Below are positions 26,359 to 35,946 of a DNA stretch of 64,000 nt, piece after piece; positions within the stretch are counted from its first letter, which is position 1; every line of letters starts with the position of its first letter. Below the pieces are notes generated by a model. The model saw nothing but the letters and a program-made list of their open reading frames with translations, was not told the DNA's origin and did no database searches. The stretch covers positions 1,054,001-1,118,000 of the forward strand of contig NZ_OCSR01000002.1 in the NCBI RefSeq assembly GCF_900230185.1, in the 5' to 3' direction. Source of the DNA: Burkholderia sp. OK233. GTDB lineage: Bacteria; Pseudomonadota; Gammaproteobacteria; Burkholderiales; Burkholderiaceae. Position numbers and translations under genes: made by a program.

Positions 26359-28129
26359 CGATCTGTTGCTCGATTATTATCAGCGTGAACTGATCTATTT
26401 GCGGCGCGCGAGCGAGAGCTTCGCGCAACGCTATCCGAAGATCGCCAGCCGCCTGGAATTGGGGCCAGGCGAAAGCGGTGATCCCCATGTCGAGCGCCTG
26501 ATCGAAAGTTTCGCTCTCCTGACTGCGCGCATCCAGCGCACCCTCGACGACGAATACTCGGAGCTGACCGACGGCCTGCTCGAGCAGTTTTACCCGTATG
26601 CGGCGCGGCCCTTGCCGTCCATGACCATCGTGCAGCTCGAAGCGGACCCAACCCAGGGGAGTGTCGCCACCGGCTACGTGGTGCCGCGCAATACGCCGCT
26701 GGTCCACGTGATGGTCGACGGCACAGCGGTGCGCTGGCGCACCTCGACCGACGTGACACTCTGGCCGATCGTGCTCGAAGAGGCCCAGATGCTCAACGCC
26801 GAAGAGGCGCAGACCGCCACCGGCGACCCGAGCCTGCAAGCGGCGCTGCGCCTGTCGCTGCGCTGCACTGGTCTGCATCGGTTCGGCGGATTGCCGGTCG
26901 AGCGCTTGCGGGTCCGGCTCGCGGGCTCGCCCGTCAGCGCCGCGACCCTTTACGATCTGCTGTGCGCACATGGCGCGAGCGTCTACGTCCAGGCGCCCGG
27001 CGGCCCAGTGCAACCCATCGCCGGCAAGCCAGGACCCATTGGCTTCGCCGACGACGAAGCGTTGCTGCCGCTCGAGGATGGCGTGCATCCGGCGTGCCGC
27101 CTGCTTGTCGAGTATTTCGCCTTCCCCGAAAAATTTGCCTTCTTCGATCTGCCGTTCGTCACGCCCCCGGACGCCGGCGACCGCCTTGATCTGTTGATAG
27201 GACTCAGCGCGGCGCCAGGCGGCCGTCTCACGCTCCACGCGCATGACTTCGAGCTCGGTTGCACACCGGCGCTGAATCTCTTCGCGCGCACCTCGGAACC
27301 GCTGCGCCCCGACGGTACTCAGCGCGAGCTGCGCGTGAGCCCCGACGCGCACCGCGAAGCCAGTACCGAAATCTATGCGGTGTGCAAGGTGCGCTCGGTG
27401 AGCGGCCGCGAAGTCGTCGAAGTGCCACCGTACTACGGCGTGCAGCACGGCAGCGGTTCGACGCTCTACTGGCATGCCCGGCGTGTGACGGGCATGCATC
27501 GGTCGCGACCCGGCAGTGACATGATGCTGACCTTCGTCGACGCCTGCTTCGATCCGGCGAGCCCCGCCACGCGCACGCTCACCGCTGACCTGCTCTGCAC
27601 GAACCGGCACCTGGCGCACTCGCTCGAACCCGGCACGCTGCTGTCGTTTGAGCAGCCAGGCCCGGTGGCCAGTGTGCGGATCGCCCATCGTCCAACCCGG
27701 CAGAGCTTCGCCGCGCTCGACGGCAGTTCGCGCTGGCGTCTCGCTTCCCAGTTCGTGCTCAATCACACGCCGCTGGTCGCAGGACCGCAGGCGCTGCAAT
27801 CCTTGCGTGAAATGCTGGAGTTGCACAACCTCGCGGCGAACCCCAGCGCGCGCCGGCAGATCACCGGGCTCATGAGCGTGAGCAGCGAAGCGATCGTCGG
27901 ACATGTCGGCTCCGACTTGTGGCGCGGCTGGCAGAACGGCCTGAAAGTACGTATCGAACTCGACCACACTCATTTCGTCGGCGCCAGTCCGGTGATGTTT
28001 TCTGGGGTGTTGGCAACTTTCTTCTCGCTGTACGCGAGTGTCAATCGTTTCGTGCATACCACTCTGATGCGCGACGGCAGGGAGATTCACGCATGGCGGC
28101 CAACCCAGAGCAGCCCGCTCGTTCTGTAG
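26342..28129 (+). CDS. tssF: Type VI secretion baseplate protein TssF (ImpG-like)
   Basis: The 595-residue protein begins MNESLDDLLLDYYQRELIYLRR and shows typical TssF blocks: RYPKIASRLELGPGESGDPHVERLIESFALLTARI, LLEQFYPYAARPLPSM and YFAFPEKFAFFDLP. It is the T4 gp6-like wedge component bound to TssG and TssK. The start is set at 26342, where the family begins; the longer open frame overlaps tssE. The 3' end overlaps tssG by 37 nt. A 611-codon open frame on the opposite strand is an antisense shadow. Confidence 0.95.
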   Translation: MNESLDDLLLDYYQRELIYLRRASESFAQRYPKIASRLELGPGESGDPHVERLIESFALLTARIQRTLDDEYSELTDGLLEQFYPYAARPLPSMTIVQLEADPTQGSVATGYVVPRNTPLVHVMVDGTAVRWRTSTDVTLWPIVLEEAQMLNAEEAQTATGDPSLQAALRLSLRCTGLHRFGGLPVERLRVRLAGSPVSAATLYDLLCAHGASVYVQAPGGPVQPIAGKPGPIGFADDEALLPLEDGVHPACRLLVEYFAFPEKFAFFDLPFVTPPDAGDRLDLLIGLSAAPGGRLTLHAHDFELGCTPALNLFARTSEPLRPDGTQRELRVSPDAHREASTEIYAVCKVRSVSGREVVEVPPYYGVQHGSGSTLYWHARRVTGMHRSRPGSDMMLTFVDACFDPASPATRTLTADLLCTNRHLAHSLEPGTLLSFEQPGPVASVRIAHRPTRQSFAALDGSSRWRLASQFVLNHTPLVAGPQALQSLREMLELHNLAANPSARRQITGLMSVSSEAIVGHVGSDLWRGWQNGLKVRIELDHTHFVGASPVMFSGVLATFFSLYASVNRFVHTTLMRDGREIHAWRPTQSSPLVL

Positions 28130-29190
28130 CGCAGCGGCTGTTCGACGAACCGTATGCCTTCGAATTTGCGCAGGCAGTGCGGCTGCTCGAACTGCTGCGG
28201 CCCGGTTCGGTGCCGCTCGGCACGGGTCTCGATCCGCGCGCCGAAGCGCTTACGCTATCCGGCGCGCTCGCGCCGGTGTTCGCCCCGAGCGCGCTGGGCG
28301 CGTTGCGGCGCGCGCCGACCCGTGCGCTCGCCGTCACGACAGACACCACTGACGACCGAGCGCCGCAACCCGAACTGGAAGTCAACGCGTTCGGCCTGGG
28401 CGGCCCTGAAGGACCCTTGCCGGACGCGTATCAGGAATGGTTGCAAGACCGCTTGAGACAGAAAGATACTTCCGCGGTCGCGTTCCTCAACCTGTTTCAG
28501 CACCGGCTGCTGGCGTTGCTCTACCGGGCGCAGCGCAAATACCGTATCGCCGATCCGTTTCTCGCGCCGCTGCATAGTCCCGCGCAGACGATCCTGCGCG
28601 GCTTGACCGGCCTGCCGCTGCCAAAACGCGGCGCAGCAACGCCAGCCGGCGGCCTCCATGTCTCGGCGATCCTTGCGCGCGCGGGACTGATGGCCAACCG
28701 GCGCCGCTCGCTGGCTGGCTTCGATGTGATCGCGCAGCACCATTTTGGCGTTCTGGTGCGCTCGTCGCCGTTCGCCGGCGGCTGGCGCACGCTGCCTGAA
28801 GAAAGCCAGACCCGGATCGGCCGGCGCGGCTGCAACCACCTCCTCGGACAAGGCACGGTGGTCGGCACGCGGATCTGGGACGAGCATCGCGGCATTCGCA
28901 TTGAGATCGGCCCCCTGCCGCTCGCGAGCTACCAATCGTTTCTTCCAGGCGGCCGCTGTCATACGGACCTGCATGCGCTCGCTGCGGCTTACTTCGGCAC
29001 CGATCTGTACCAGCACCTCGACCTGCATCTCGCCGCCGGACAGCAGCCCAAGGCACAGCTTTCGCGGCAAGCGCCACTGCGGCTCGGCTGGACCGCGTGG
29101 GTCGGCGCGAGCGACACTCCGCCTGCGCGCACGACCCATACCCGCCTCGGCGCCAGGCACCCCGGTGAGCGTAGCGGAGCCGCCGGATGA
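28093..29190 (+). CDS. tssG: Type VI secretion baseplate protein TssG (ImpH-like)
   Basis: The 365-residue protein starts MAANPEQPARSVAQRLFDEPYAFEFAQAVRLLE. It carries ELEVNAFGLGGPEGPLPDAYQEWLQDRLRQKD, AFLNLFQHRLLALLYRA and GRRGCNHLLGQGTVVGTRIWDEHRGIRIEIGPL, all typical of TssG. It joins TssF and TssE in the baseplate wedge. The ATG at 28093 follows GGAG by 6 nt; the longer open frame upstream lies within tssF. Its stop overlaps the tssH start (ATGA). Confidence 0.95.
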   Translation: MAANPEQPARSVAQRLFDEPYAFEFAQAVRLLELLRPGSVPLGTGLDPRAEALTLSGALAPVFAPSALGALRRAPTRALAVTTDTTDDRAPQPELEVNAFGLGGPEGPLPDAYQEWLQDRLRQKDTSAVAFLNLFQHRLLALLYRAQRKYRIADPFLAPLHSPAQTILRGLTGLPLPKRGAATPAGGLHVSAILARAGLMANRRRSLAGFDVIAQHHFGVLVRSSPFAGGWRTLPEESQTRIGRRGCNHLLGQGTVVGTRIWDEHRGIRIEIGPLPLASYQSFLPGGRCHTDLHALAAAYFGTDLYQHLDLHLAAGQQPKAQLSRQAPLRLGWTAWVGASDTPPARTTHTRLGARHPGERSGAAG

Positions 29191-31775
29191 GCCTCGACCT
29201 GAAGACGCTGGTCGGCGCACTCGAGCGCTCCGCGCGCGGCGCACTCGAACGGGCTGCGCAGCGTTGCCTGCAGCTGACCCATTTCGAGGTGGAGATCGAG
29301 CATCTACTGGTTGAACTGATCGATATCGAGGGTGGCGACCTCGCTTGCGTGCTGCCTCACTTCGCGCTGGAGCGCGATGCGCTGATCGCCGAGATCAACC
29401 GTGCGCTCGAAAAATTCAAGCGCGGCAATACCCGCACGCCGTCGTTCTCGCGCAATCTCGTCATGCTGCTTCAGGATGCCCTTGTCCTGTCCACGGTGGT
29501 GCTGCAGGAGCCGCTGGTGAGTTCGGGGACCCTGCTGTTGGCTCTGCTCGAGAGCGATGCGATGTGCGCGCAGTTGTCCGCCAGCGTGCCGTCGATCCTG
29601 CGCGTCTCGCGCGCCTCGCTGCGGATGAACCTGAAAGCATGGCTCGAGCGGTCGAGCGAACGCGGCGCGGCGGCCATGGGCTCGCATGCGAATGGCCTGA
29701 GCGGCCAAGGCAGTTCAAGCCGCGCGAGCGGCGCTGACGCCGCAGCGTCGGCACTCGATCAATACACACTGGACCTGACCGCCGAAGCGCGTGCCGGACG
29801 CATCGATCCGATCGTCGGACGCAATGGGGAAATTCGCCAGACCGTCGATATCCTCCTGCGGCGCAGGCAAAACAACCCGATCCTGGTCGGCGCGCCAGGC
29901 GTAGGCAAGACCGCGGTCGTCGAAGGGCTTGCGCTGCGGATTGCCGCCGGCGAGGTGCCGCCGCCGCTCGCGGCCGTCGCGCTGCGCGTACTCGATCTCG
30001 CGTTGCTGCAGGCGGGCGCCGGCGTCAAGGGCGAGTTCGAGCAACGTCTGAAGAGCGTGATCGACGAAGTCAAACGCTCGGCGCAGCCAGTCGTTCTCTT
30101 CATCGACGAGGCCCATACGATGATCGGCGCCGGCGGCGCCGAGGGTCAAAGCGACGTCGCAAACATATTAAAGCCGGCACTGGCGCGCGGCGAACTGCGC
30201 ACGATAGCGGCCACCACCTGGCTCGAATACAAGAAGTATTTCGAAAAGGACCCCGCGCTGGCGCGGCGCTTCCAACTGGTGCAGGTCGAAGAGCCCGACG
30301 AGCAGACCGCGGTCGCGATGCTGCGCGGCGTCGCGACCAAACTCGAGGACCATCATGGCGTCGCCGTGCTCGAAGCGGCGATCGTCGACGCCGTGAAGCT
30401 GTCGCATCGCTATATCTCCGGCCGCCAGTTGCCCGACAAGGCGATTGCGGTGCTCGACACGGCCTGTGCCCGTGTCGCGCTGGCGCAACACGACACGCCG
30501 CCGCAACTGGAAGCCGCACGGCATCGCGAACGCGCGCTGCATGAGGAACTGACGCGGCTCAAGCGCGAACTCGTACTCGGCGCGAACCATGCGGCGCGGC
30601 TTGCCATACTCGACGCCGAACATAAACGCAACGCTGTCCTCGCGCGCGAACTGGAGGCACGCTGGCAGGAAGAGTCTGCCGCGGTACGGGAGATCCTCAG
30701 CACCCGGGTACGACTCGCGACGCTCGATCAGGCGCTGAGGGAGCAACCGCAGGGTCCGCTCGAACTCAGCGACGAGCTTGACGACCTGAGCGCGGAACTG
30801 GCCCGGCTCGAAAGCGGGCTTGAAGCGATCCGCGACGACGACCCGATGGTGCCGGTCTGCGTCGACTCCAAGGCCGTCGCCGCGGTGATTGCCAGTTGGA
30901 CCGGGATTCCGGTCGGCAAGATGCTGGCCGACGAAATGCATGCGGTGCGCACGCTCAAGGCGCGCCTCGCGCAACGCATCATCGGCCAGGACGCGGCGCT
31001 CGACAGGATTGCCAAACGCATCCAGGCCTACCGCGCCGGTCTCACCGATCCGTTAAAGCCGGTCGGCGTGTTCCTGCTGGTGGGGCCGACCGGCGTCGGC
31101 AAGACCGAGACGGCCTACGCGCTTGCCGATGCGTTGTACGGCGGCGAGCGCAATCTGATTGCGATAAACCTGTCCGAATACCAGGAAGCGCACACCGTGT
31201 CGCAGCTGAAGGGCGCACCGCCCGGTTACGTTGGCTACGGGATGGGCGGCATGCTGACCGAGGCCGTGCGTCGCCGGCCGTACAGCGTGGTGCTGCTCGA
31301 TGAGATCGAGAAAGCGCATCCCGATGTGCTTGAGGCGTTCTACAACGTCTTCGACAAGGGCACCATGGAAGATGGCACCGGATTGAGCGTCGATTTTCGC
31401 AACACGGTGATTCTGGCGACCAGCAATGTGGGCGCCGAACTGCTGCTGCATACGCCCGCCGACCTGCTTGCCACCGACGCCTTCACGCGCAGGTTGCGCG
31501 ACGTGCTGCTTGAAGCGTTCCGCCCGGCATTTCTGGCACGCATGACCGAAGTGCCTTACCGCCCGCTCGATGACACAGTGCTGCGCGGCATCATCGAAAA
31601 GAAACTGGAGGAACTGAGAACGCGATACCACGCGTTCACCGGCAAGCAGTTCGACTTCGACACGGGTATCGTCGGCGCGGTGCTCGCGCGCTGCCGCTCG
31701 GCCGGCGCGCGCGAAATCGACAACGTGCTGATGAACGAACTGGTCGGCACGCTCGCGCAGTGGGCGCTCGAGTGA
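29187..31775 (+). CDS. tssH: Type VI secretion AAA+ ATPase ClpV
   Basis: The 862-residue protein has an N-terminal ClpV repeat domain, AAA domain 1 with Walker A GAPGVGKT near residue 235 and Walker B VVLFIDEAH, a coiled-coil middle region (about 440-560), and AAA domain 2 with Walker A GPTGVGKT near residue 633 and SVVLLDEIEKAHPDV. It disassembles the contracted TssB/TssC sheath. Both ATPase sites look intact, in contrast to TssM in the same locus. Coupled to tssG by a 4-nt overlap. Confidence 0.97.
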   Translation: MSLDLKTLVGALERSARGALERAAQRCLQLTHFEVEIEHLLVELIDIEGGDLACVLPHFALERDALIAEINRALEKFKRGNTRTPSFSRNLVMLLQDALVLSTVVLQEPLVSSGTLLLALLESDAMCAQLSASVPSILRVSRASLRMNLKAWLERSSERGAAAMGSHANGLSGQGSSSRASGADAAASALDQYTLDLTAEARAGRIDPIVGRNGEIRQTVDILLRRRQNNPILVGAPGVGKTAVVEGLALRIAAGEVPPPLAAVALRVLDLALLQAGAGVKGEFEQRLKSVIDEVKRSAQPVVLFIDEAHTMIGAGGAEGQSDVANILKPALARGELRTIAATTWLEYKKYFEKDPALARRFQLVQVEEPDEQTAVAMLRGVATKLEDHHGVAVLEAAIVDAVKLSHRYISGRQLPDKAIAVLDTACARVALAQHDTPPQLEAARHRERALHEELTRLKRELVLGANHAARLAILDAEHKRNAVLARELEARWQEESAAVREILSTRVRLATLDQALREQPQGPLELSDELDDLSAELARLESGLEAIRDDDPMVPVCVDSKAVAAVIASWTGIPVGKMLADEMHAVRTLKARLAQRIIGQDAALDRIAKRIQAYRAGLTDPLKPVGVFLLVGPTGVGKTETAYALADALYGGERNLIAINLSEYQEAHTVSQLKGAPPGYVGYGMGGMLTEAVRRRPYSVVLLDEIEKAHPDVLEAFYNVFDKGTMEDGTGLSVDFRNTVILATSNVGAELLLHTPADLLATDAFTRRLRDVLLEAFRPAFLARMTEVPYRPLDDTVLRGIIEKKLEELRTRYHAFTGKQFDFDTGIVGAVLARCRSAGAREIDNVLMNELVGTLAQWALE

Positions 31776-31839
31776 CGAACGCGACCGCCGCGCACCCTGC
31801 TCGTTGAAACAAGAACCCGTCTGACTCAACTGTGATGAC

Positions 31840-33828
31840 ATGCCCCGTTCCATTCCGACCGACGACACCACTCGCCTCGCGATCGCCGGCGCACCGTTCG
31901 AGGCGCTCTTCCCTACCCAGTTCACCGGCCGCGAAGCCATCGGAGCCGTCGCCGAACTGAGCGTGCGCGCGATCGGCGCCACGCCGGCCATCGCGCTCTC
32001 CGGGCTCACCGGCCGGCACGCCACGCTCTCGCTCAAGTGGGGCGACAACCTACGCCTCGTCGATACCGTCTGCACGCGCGCCGCACAATTGCCGTCGACT
32101 GTCGACGGCAGCCACTACGCGCTCGAATTGCGCTCGTGGCTATGGCTGCTGACGCTCGCGTCGAACAACCGGATCTTCCAGGGCAAGACCACGCAGCAGA
32201 TCGTCGAGAGCGTCTTTAGCGGTCACGGCGCGACTGACTTCTCGTTTTCGTTGACAGGCAATTACGAAGCACGCGAGTACTGCGTACAGTACGCCGAAAC
32301 CGACTTCGCCTTCATCAGCCGGCTGTGCGAAGAGGAAGGCTGGTTCTATTTCTTCCAGCACGAGAATGGCAAACACACGCTGCTCGTGGCCGACCATACC
32401 GATGCCTTTGTGACGTTGCCGGGCGCCGCGACACTTGCCTACACAGCAGGTCGCACTGGTGAGCGTGAGACCGGGCAGATTCTCTATTGCGAACTGGTCG
32501 AACACAGCGTGACCGGCGTGTTTGCCAGTTCCGACTACGCGTATCTGACGCCCACGTCACAACTTTTTTCGCAGGCCGAGGCCGTCTCGGATGGGCCCAA
32601 GGTCTACGAATATCCCGGCCGCTATCAGACGAGCGCGGCGGCAGCATCGATCACCAAGCGCCGCATCGACGATTTGCGCAGCGGCGCACGCCGGCTGATG
32701 GGCGAAAGCGATTGCCGCGGCTTGCTGCCGGGATACAAGTTCACGCTGTCCGGCCACGAGTCGAATGACGCCAACACCGAGTGGGTGGTGGCGAGCGTGG
32801 TCCATGACGCCAGCCACGATACCTATCGCAACCGCTTCGAGGCCTTCCCCGCGACCATCGACTACCGGCCGGCGCGCACGACGCCGCGTCCCGTGATGCC
32901 GACCCAGACGGCAACCGTCGTCGGCAAGGCAGGCGAGGAACTCTGGACCGATCAATACGGCCGCGTCAAGGTGCAGTTCCATTGGGACAGGGACGGCAAG
33001 AACGACGAGAACAGTTCGTGCTGGGTCCGTGTCGCGCAACCGTGGGCCAGCAAACGCTTCGGCACGCAGTTCATGCCGCGCATCGGCGACGAGGTGGTGG
33101 TCACCTTTGTCGATGCCGATCCGGATCGTCCGCTCATCACCGGCAGCGTCTATAACGGCGCGAACCAGCCGCCTTATACGCTGCCCGATAACCAGACGCA
33201 GTCCGGCATCAAGACAAGCAGTTCGAAAGGCAACGCCGGTTTCAACGAACTGCGTTTCGAAGACAAACAGGATAACGAAGAAGTCTTCATGCAGGCGCAA
33301 AAGGACCTGAACGTCAAGGTGCTGAACGATGCGGCGTGGACCATCGGCCATGACGAAACGCGCACCATTCAGCACGCGCGCACGCATACGGTGAAAGAAG
33401 CCGACGACACGCTCGTAGTGGAAAGCGGCAATCGCCGTGCGACGGTGAAGACCGGCAACGAAACCGTCGATATCGCCGGCACCCGCACGGTCAAGGCTGG
33501 CGGCGACGAAACGCGGAGCGTCGGCGGCAATCTTGTGCACACCGTGAGCGGGAATTACACGCTGAGCGTGGACGGCAACCTGACGATCAAGGTCGCCGGC
33601 TCGCTCACGCTGCAAAGCATTGGCGATCTCAGCGCGAAAACCGACGGCTCGATGAGCCATCAGGCGGGTCTGTCGTTGACCAATCAGGCGGGCACGTCGT
33701 TGACGAACAAGTCGGACGGCACGCTATCGAACGAAGCGCAAAGCGTATCGAACAAAGGCGCGCTCGAACAGACCGTGGATGGTGGTGGCCTGCTGACCGT
33801 CAAGGGCGGCATCGTGAAGATCAATTGA
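31840..33828 (+). CDS. vgrG: Type VI secretion spike protein VgrG
   Basis: The 662-residue protein has the gp27-like part (residues about 1-370, with YCVQYAETDFAFISRLCEEEGWFYFF), the gp5 OB-fold (AGEELWTDQYGRVKVQFHWDRDGKNDENSSCWVRVAQPWASK) and a repetitive beta-helix tail. No extra enzymatic domain follows, so it is a structural spike rather than an evolved VgrG. It lies 64 nt after clpV and just before the YwqK-like gene, and probably carries the DUF4280 tip protein encoded convergently beyond it. Confidence 0.96.
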   Translation: MPRSIPTDDTTRLAIAGAPFEALFPTQFTGREAIGAVAELSVRAIGATPAIALSGLTGRHATLSLKWGDNLRLVDTVCTRAAQLPSTVDGSHYALELRSWLWLLTLASNNRIFQGKTTQQIVESVFSGHGATDFSFSLTGNYEAREYCVQYAETDFAFISRLCEEEGWFYFFQHENGKHTLLVADHTDAFVTLPGAATLAYTAGRTGERETGQILYCELVEHSVTGVFASSDYAYLTPTSQLFSQAEAVSDGPKVYEYPGRYQTSAAAASITKRRIDDLRSGARRLMGESDCRGLLPGYKFTLSGHESNDANTEWVVASVVHDASHDTYRNRFEAFPATIDYRPARTTPRPVMPTQTATVVGKAGEELWTDQYGRVKVQFHWDRDGKNDENSSCWVRVAQPWASKRFGTQFMPRIGDEVVVTFVDADPDRPLITGSVYNGANQPPYTLPDNQTQSGIKTSSSKGNAGFNELRFEDKQDNEEVFMQAQKDLNVKVLNDAAWTIGHDETRTIQHARTHTVKEADDTLVVESGNRRATVKTGNETVDIAGTRTVKAGGDETRSVGGNLVHTVSGNYTLSVDGNLTIKVAGSLTLQSIGDLSAKTDGSMSHQAGLSLTNQAGTSLTNKSDGTLSNEAQSVSNKGALEQTVDGGGLLTVKGGIVKIN

Positions 33829-33835
33829 GCCTGCC

Positions 33836-34390
33836 ATGATGAACAAAACTCAGGACGTGAGCGTACCGCCCGGCGACTCTGGTGTCGAAGGCACGCTGGT
33901 GGACGGAGCGCTGCACGGCGTCGCGCACATCTATGTGGACGGCTTGATGCTGGCAAGCCTGCACTACGTGCTCGGACGCCTCGGCGGTCCGGCGACCGTC
34001 CTCTATCCGGACGGCGCACGGTCCGCGCAACTCAACTACGCTGACGACAAACTCGATGGCAAAGCGGTGTACTACGCGCAGGACGGCACAGTGCAACGTG
34101 AAGCGCATTATGTGCGCGGTGCGCTTCACGGTGACAGCAGGACCTACCTGCCGGACGGCACCTTGCTCGAACACGCTAGATACCGGCAGGGCAAGCTGCA
34201 CGGCCTCGTTGAGCGCTTTCACAGCAACGGCCAGCTCGCCGAGCGTCAGTTGTATGGCGCGGGCAAGCCAGTCGAGGTGGGTGAGCGTTATGCGCAAGAT
34301 GGCCGGCCGCTCGATGCCGACGGCAAGCCGCTATCACGCTGGCGCCGCTGGTGGCGCATGCTGCCCGGTACGGCGCCTGCACCGCAATGA
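33836..34390 (+). CDS. YwqK/MORN-repeat-like protein encoded after vgrG
   Basis: The 184-residue protein is built from repeats of about 23 residues with the pattern Y-x-DG-x-x-x-x-x-x-x-Y-x-x-G-x-L-HG (for example LYPDGARSAQLNYADDKLDG and YLPDGTLLEHARYRQGKLHG). Such repeats occur in MORN and YwqK-family proteins, some of which are annotated as immunity or antitoxin proteins. No signal peptide or membrane segment. It starts 7 nt after vgrG and ends 5 nt before the convergent PAAR-like gene. A role as adaptor or immunity protein for a lost effector is inference. Confidence 0.7.
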   Translation: MMNKTQDVSVPPGDSGVEGTLVDGALHGVAHIYVDGLMLASLHYVLGRLGGPATVLYPDGARSAQLNYADDKLDGKAVYYAQDGTVQREAHYVRGALHGDSRTYLPDGTLLEHARYRQGKLHGLVERFHSNGQLAERQLYGAGKPVEVGERYAQDGRPLDADGKPLSRWRRWWRMLPGTAPAPQ

Positions 34391-34394
34391 GCAC

Positions 34395-34790
34395 TCAGGG
34401 CACGAGCGTGGAGGTTTGCCCGGGCTGCACGACCTTGATCGCACCACCCCATGCGCAGACTAGCGTGCCTTGCGCGTCGAGCGCGGGTGCGGGGCCGATC
34501 AGCACGGTCGGCGCGCCGCCCGGAATCCATGGCCCAGGTGTGGCCGGTACGCACGGCATCGGCGTAAACACGCCGAGGGCCGCCGAGGTGGCGGCGATCA
34601 CCGCGGGGTTGGCCGCGCTCTGACACATCGCGAACGGCGTGATATTGACGATCGGAATGGCATCAAGCAGCGTGGCTGCCGGCACGCCGCCGACCAGCGT
34701 GCGGTTGGCCGGCAATACATTCAGTACACCAGGGGCGGCGCCGAACGAGCATTGCAGCGTGGCGCCCGCGCACACCTGTAGATTTGCCAT
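34395..34790 (-). CDS. DUF4280 PAAR-like T6SS tip protein
   Basis: The 131-residue protein has the DUF4280 features: VCAGATLQCSFGAAPGVLNVLP at the start, DAIPIVNITPFAMCQSAANPAV, FTPMPCVPATPGPWIPGG and LVCAWGGAIKVVQPGQ at the end. Several conserved Cys residues are present (Cys7, Cys14 and others). PAAR-like proteins cap the VgrG spike and couple effectors. No classical PAAR gene is found in this locus, so this protein may supply the tip. It is convergent with the YwqK-like gene and lies about 40 nt downstream of an interrupted gene. Confidence 0.85.
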   Translation of the reverse strand: MANLQVCAGATLQCSFGAAPGVLNVLPANRTLVGGVPAATLLDAIPIVNITPFAMCQSAANPAVIAATSAALGVFTPMPCVPATPGPWIPGGAPTVLIGPAPALDAQGTLVCAWGGAIKVVQPGQTSTLVP

Positions 34791-34829
34791 ATTTTCCGCG
34801 CCGTGGATTTCTCTGGTAGTGAACTTGTA

Positions 34830-35085
34830 CTAGTCGTTCGCATCAAACAGTCGCTTGTTGAAGCCACCTGCGTTCGAATATTCGCGCAGCGCGGTGTGCG
34901 CCACCTTCTTCTTATCGCCGATTTCACTATACGACATGTCGTGCTCCTCTTCGAGCAGCTTCTCGCCGCGCAGGTCTTTGAGCAGTCTCGGTCCCTTCTC
35001 TATATTGTGGTGATCCTGCGCGGAGTGGTCAACGGCGGCTACCTGAAAGGATGTCGCAATGAAAGCGCAACAGGGGCACTGTCAA
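34830..35085 (-). pseudogene. 3' fragment of an unknown gene upstream of the PAAR-like gene
   Basis: An open frame ending at 34830 reads IEKGPRLLKDLRGEKLLEEEHDMSYSEI and continues to AGGFNKRLFDAND. It is open upstream to about 35085, where a stop appears, and an IS6-family end follows at 35134. It looks like the C-terminal end of a gene that was cut off. A short start at the Met at 34937 is possible. I do not recognise the family. The place, directly before a DUF4280 tip gene, is where a T6SS cargo protein would be expected. Confidence 0.45.
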
Positions 35086-35133
35086 CTCGCGGGACTTCGT
35101 CGGTGTTGATGGATGAGGCACTGTAGCTCAGAA

Positions 35134-35721
35134 GGCTCTGGTGCAAATAGCGAATGCGCCTCGGTTAAAGTGTCAGGCTGACCGATTTGAGAGCCGACGA
35201 TGAGCAAGCTCAAGAGTATGGAGGATCTGTTCGCAGGACGTCACTTTGAGCGCGATGTGATCATTCTTTGCGTGCGCTGGTACCTGCGCTACAAGCTAAG
35301 TCTGCGCGATCTGGTCGAAATGATGGCCGAGCGGGGATTGTCACTGGCACACACCACGATCAAGCGTTGGGTAAAGCGCTTTACGCCGGAGTTCGTCAAG
35401 CGCTGGAATCGGTTTGGTATACCCACAGGCCGGTCATGGCGTGTGGACGAGACCTATCTGAAGATTCGTGGCAAGTGGGTCTATCTCTACCGGGCGGTAG
35501 ATCGGGCGGGCCAGACAGTGGACTTGATGCTCAGAGCGAAGCGCGACGTAACCGCAGCCAAAGCCTTTTTCGGCAAGGCCATCAAACATCAGGGCCAGCC
35601 ACCCGAGACGATCACGCTCGATGGGTATGCGGCCTCGCACCGGGCCGTGCGGGAGATGGTCGCTGGCGGTCTGCTGCCTGAGGGAACGTATGTGCGCTCG
35701 TCGAAGTATCTGAACAACGTG
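35134..35721 (+). mobile_element. IS6-family element, 3'-truncated
   Basis: The left end GGCTCTGGTGCAAAT resembles the inverted repeats of IS6-family elements such as IS26 and IS6100. The transposase starts 66 nt inside. The element stops within the transposase, at about 35721, with no right inverted repeat. It separates the T6SS locus from the catabolic cluster and probably caused loss of the gene upstream of the PAAR-like gene. Confidence 0.8.
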
Positions 35722-35787
35722 TTATCGCCGGATTTCCACCGCTCATCTCTTACTGCGACATATCCTTCCATCCTCGTAATGCTCTGA
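35200..35787 (+). pseudogene. IS6-family transposase, C-terminally truncated
   Basis: The protein starts MSKLKSMEDLFAGRHFERDVI and shows the IS6 N-terminal HTH region and the first two catalytic Asp residues in WRVDETYLKIRGKW and ITLDGYAASH. After RSSKYLNNV the text changes to unrelated residues, so the third catalytic residue (the Glu in the usual IEQDH block) is missing. About 174 of an expected 230-odd residues are authentic. It is inactive. Confidence 0.85.
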
Positions 35788-35946
35788 CTTCCGCGCGTGC
35801 AGAACTGATTGATTCGCCGAGTCGGGATGTGCAGCGTGCTGTCACTGTCGCTTCTGCAAGGAACCGAATCCCGACCGCAACTCGCCGGGGCTTGCGTTGC
35901 CTAGTACTGCTGTGTTGGCGGTACTCCACGCGTTGGCATTACGCGA

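Noticed and set aside
26255..28090. 611-codon open frame on the minus strand
   Set aside because: It is antisense to tssF, has no recognisable domain, and such mirror frames are common in GC-rich coding DNA.
32557..33660. 367-codon open frame on the minus strand
   Set aside because: Antisense to vgrG, low-complexity composition, no ribosome site or domain.
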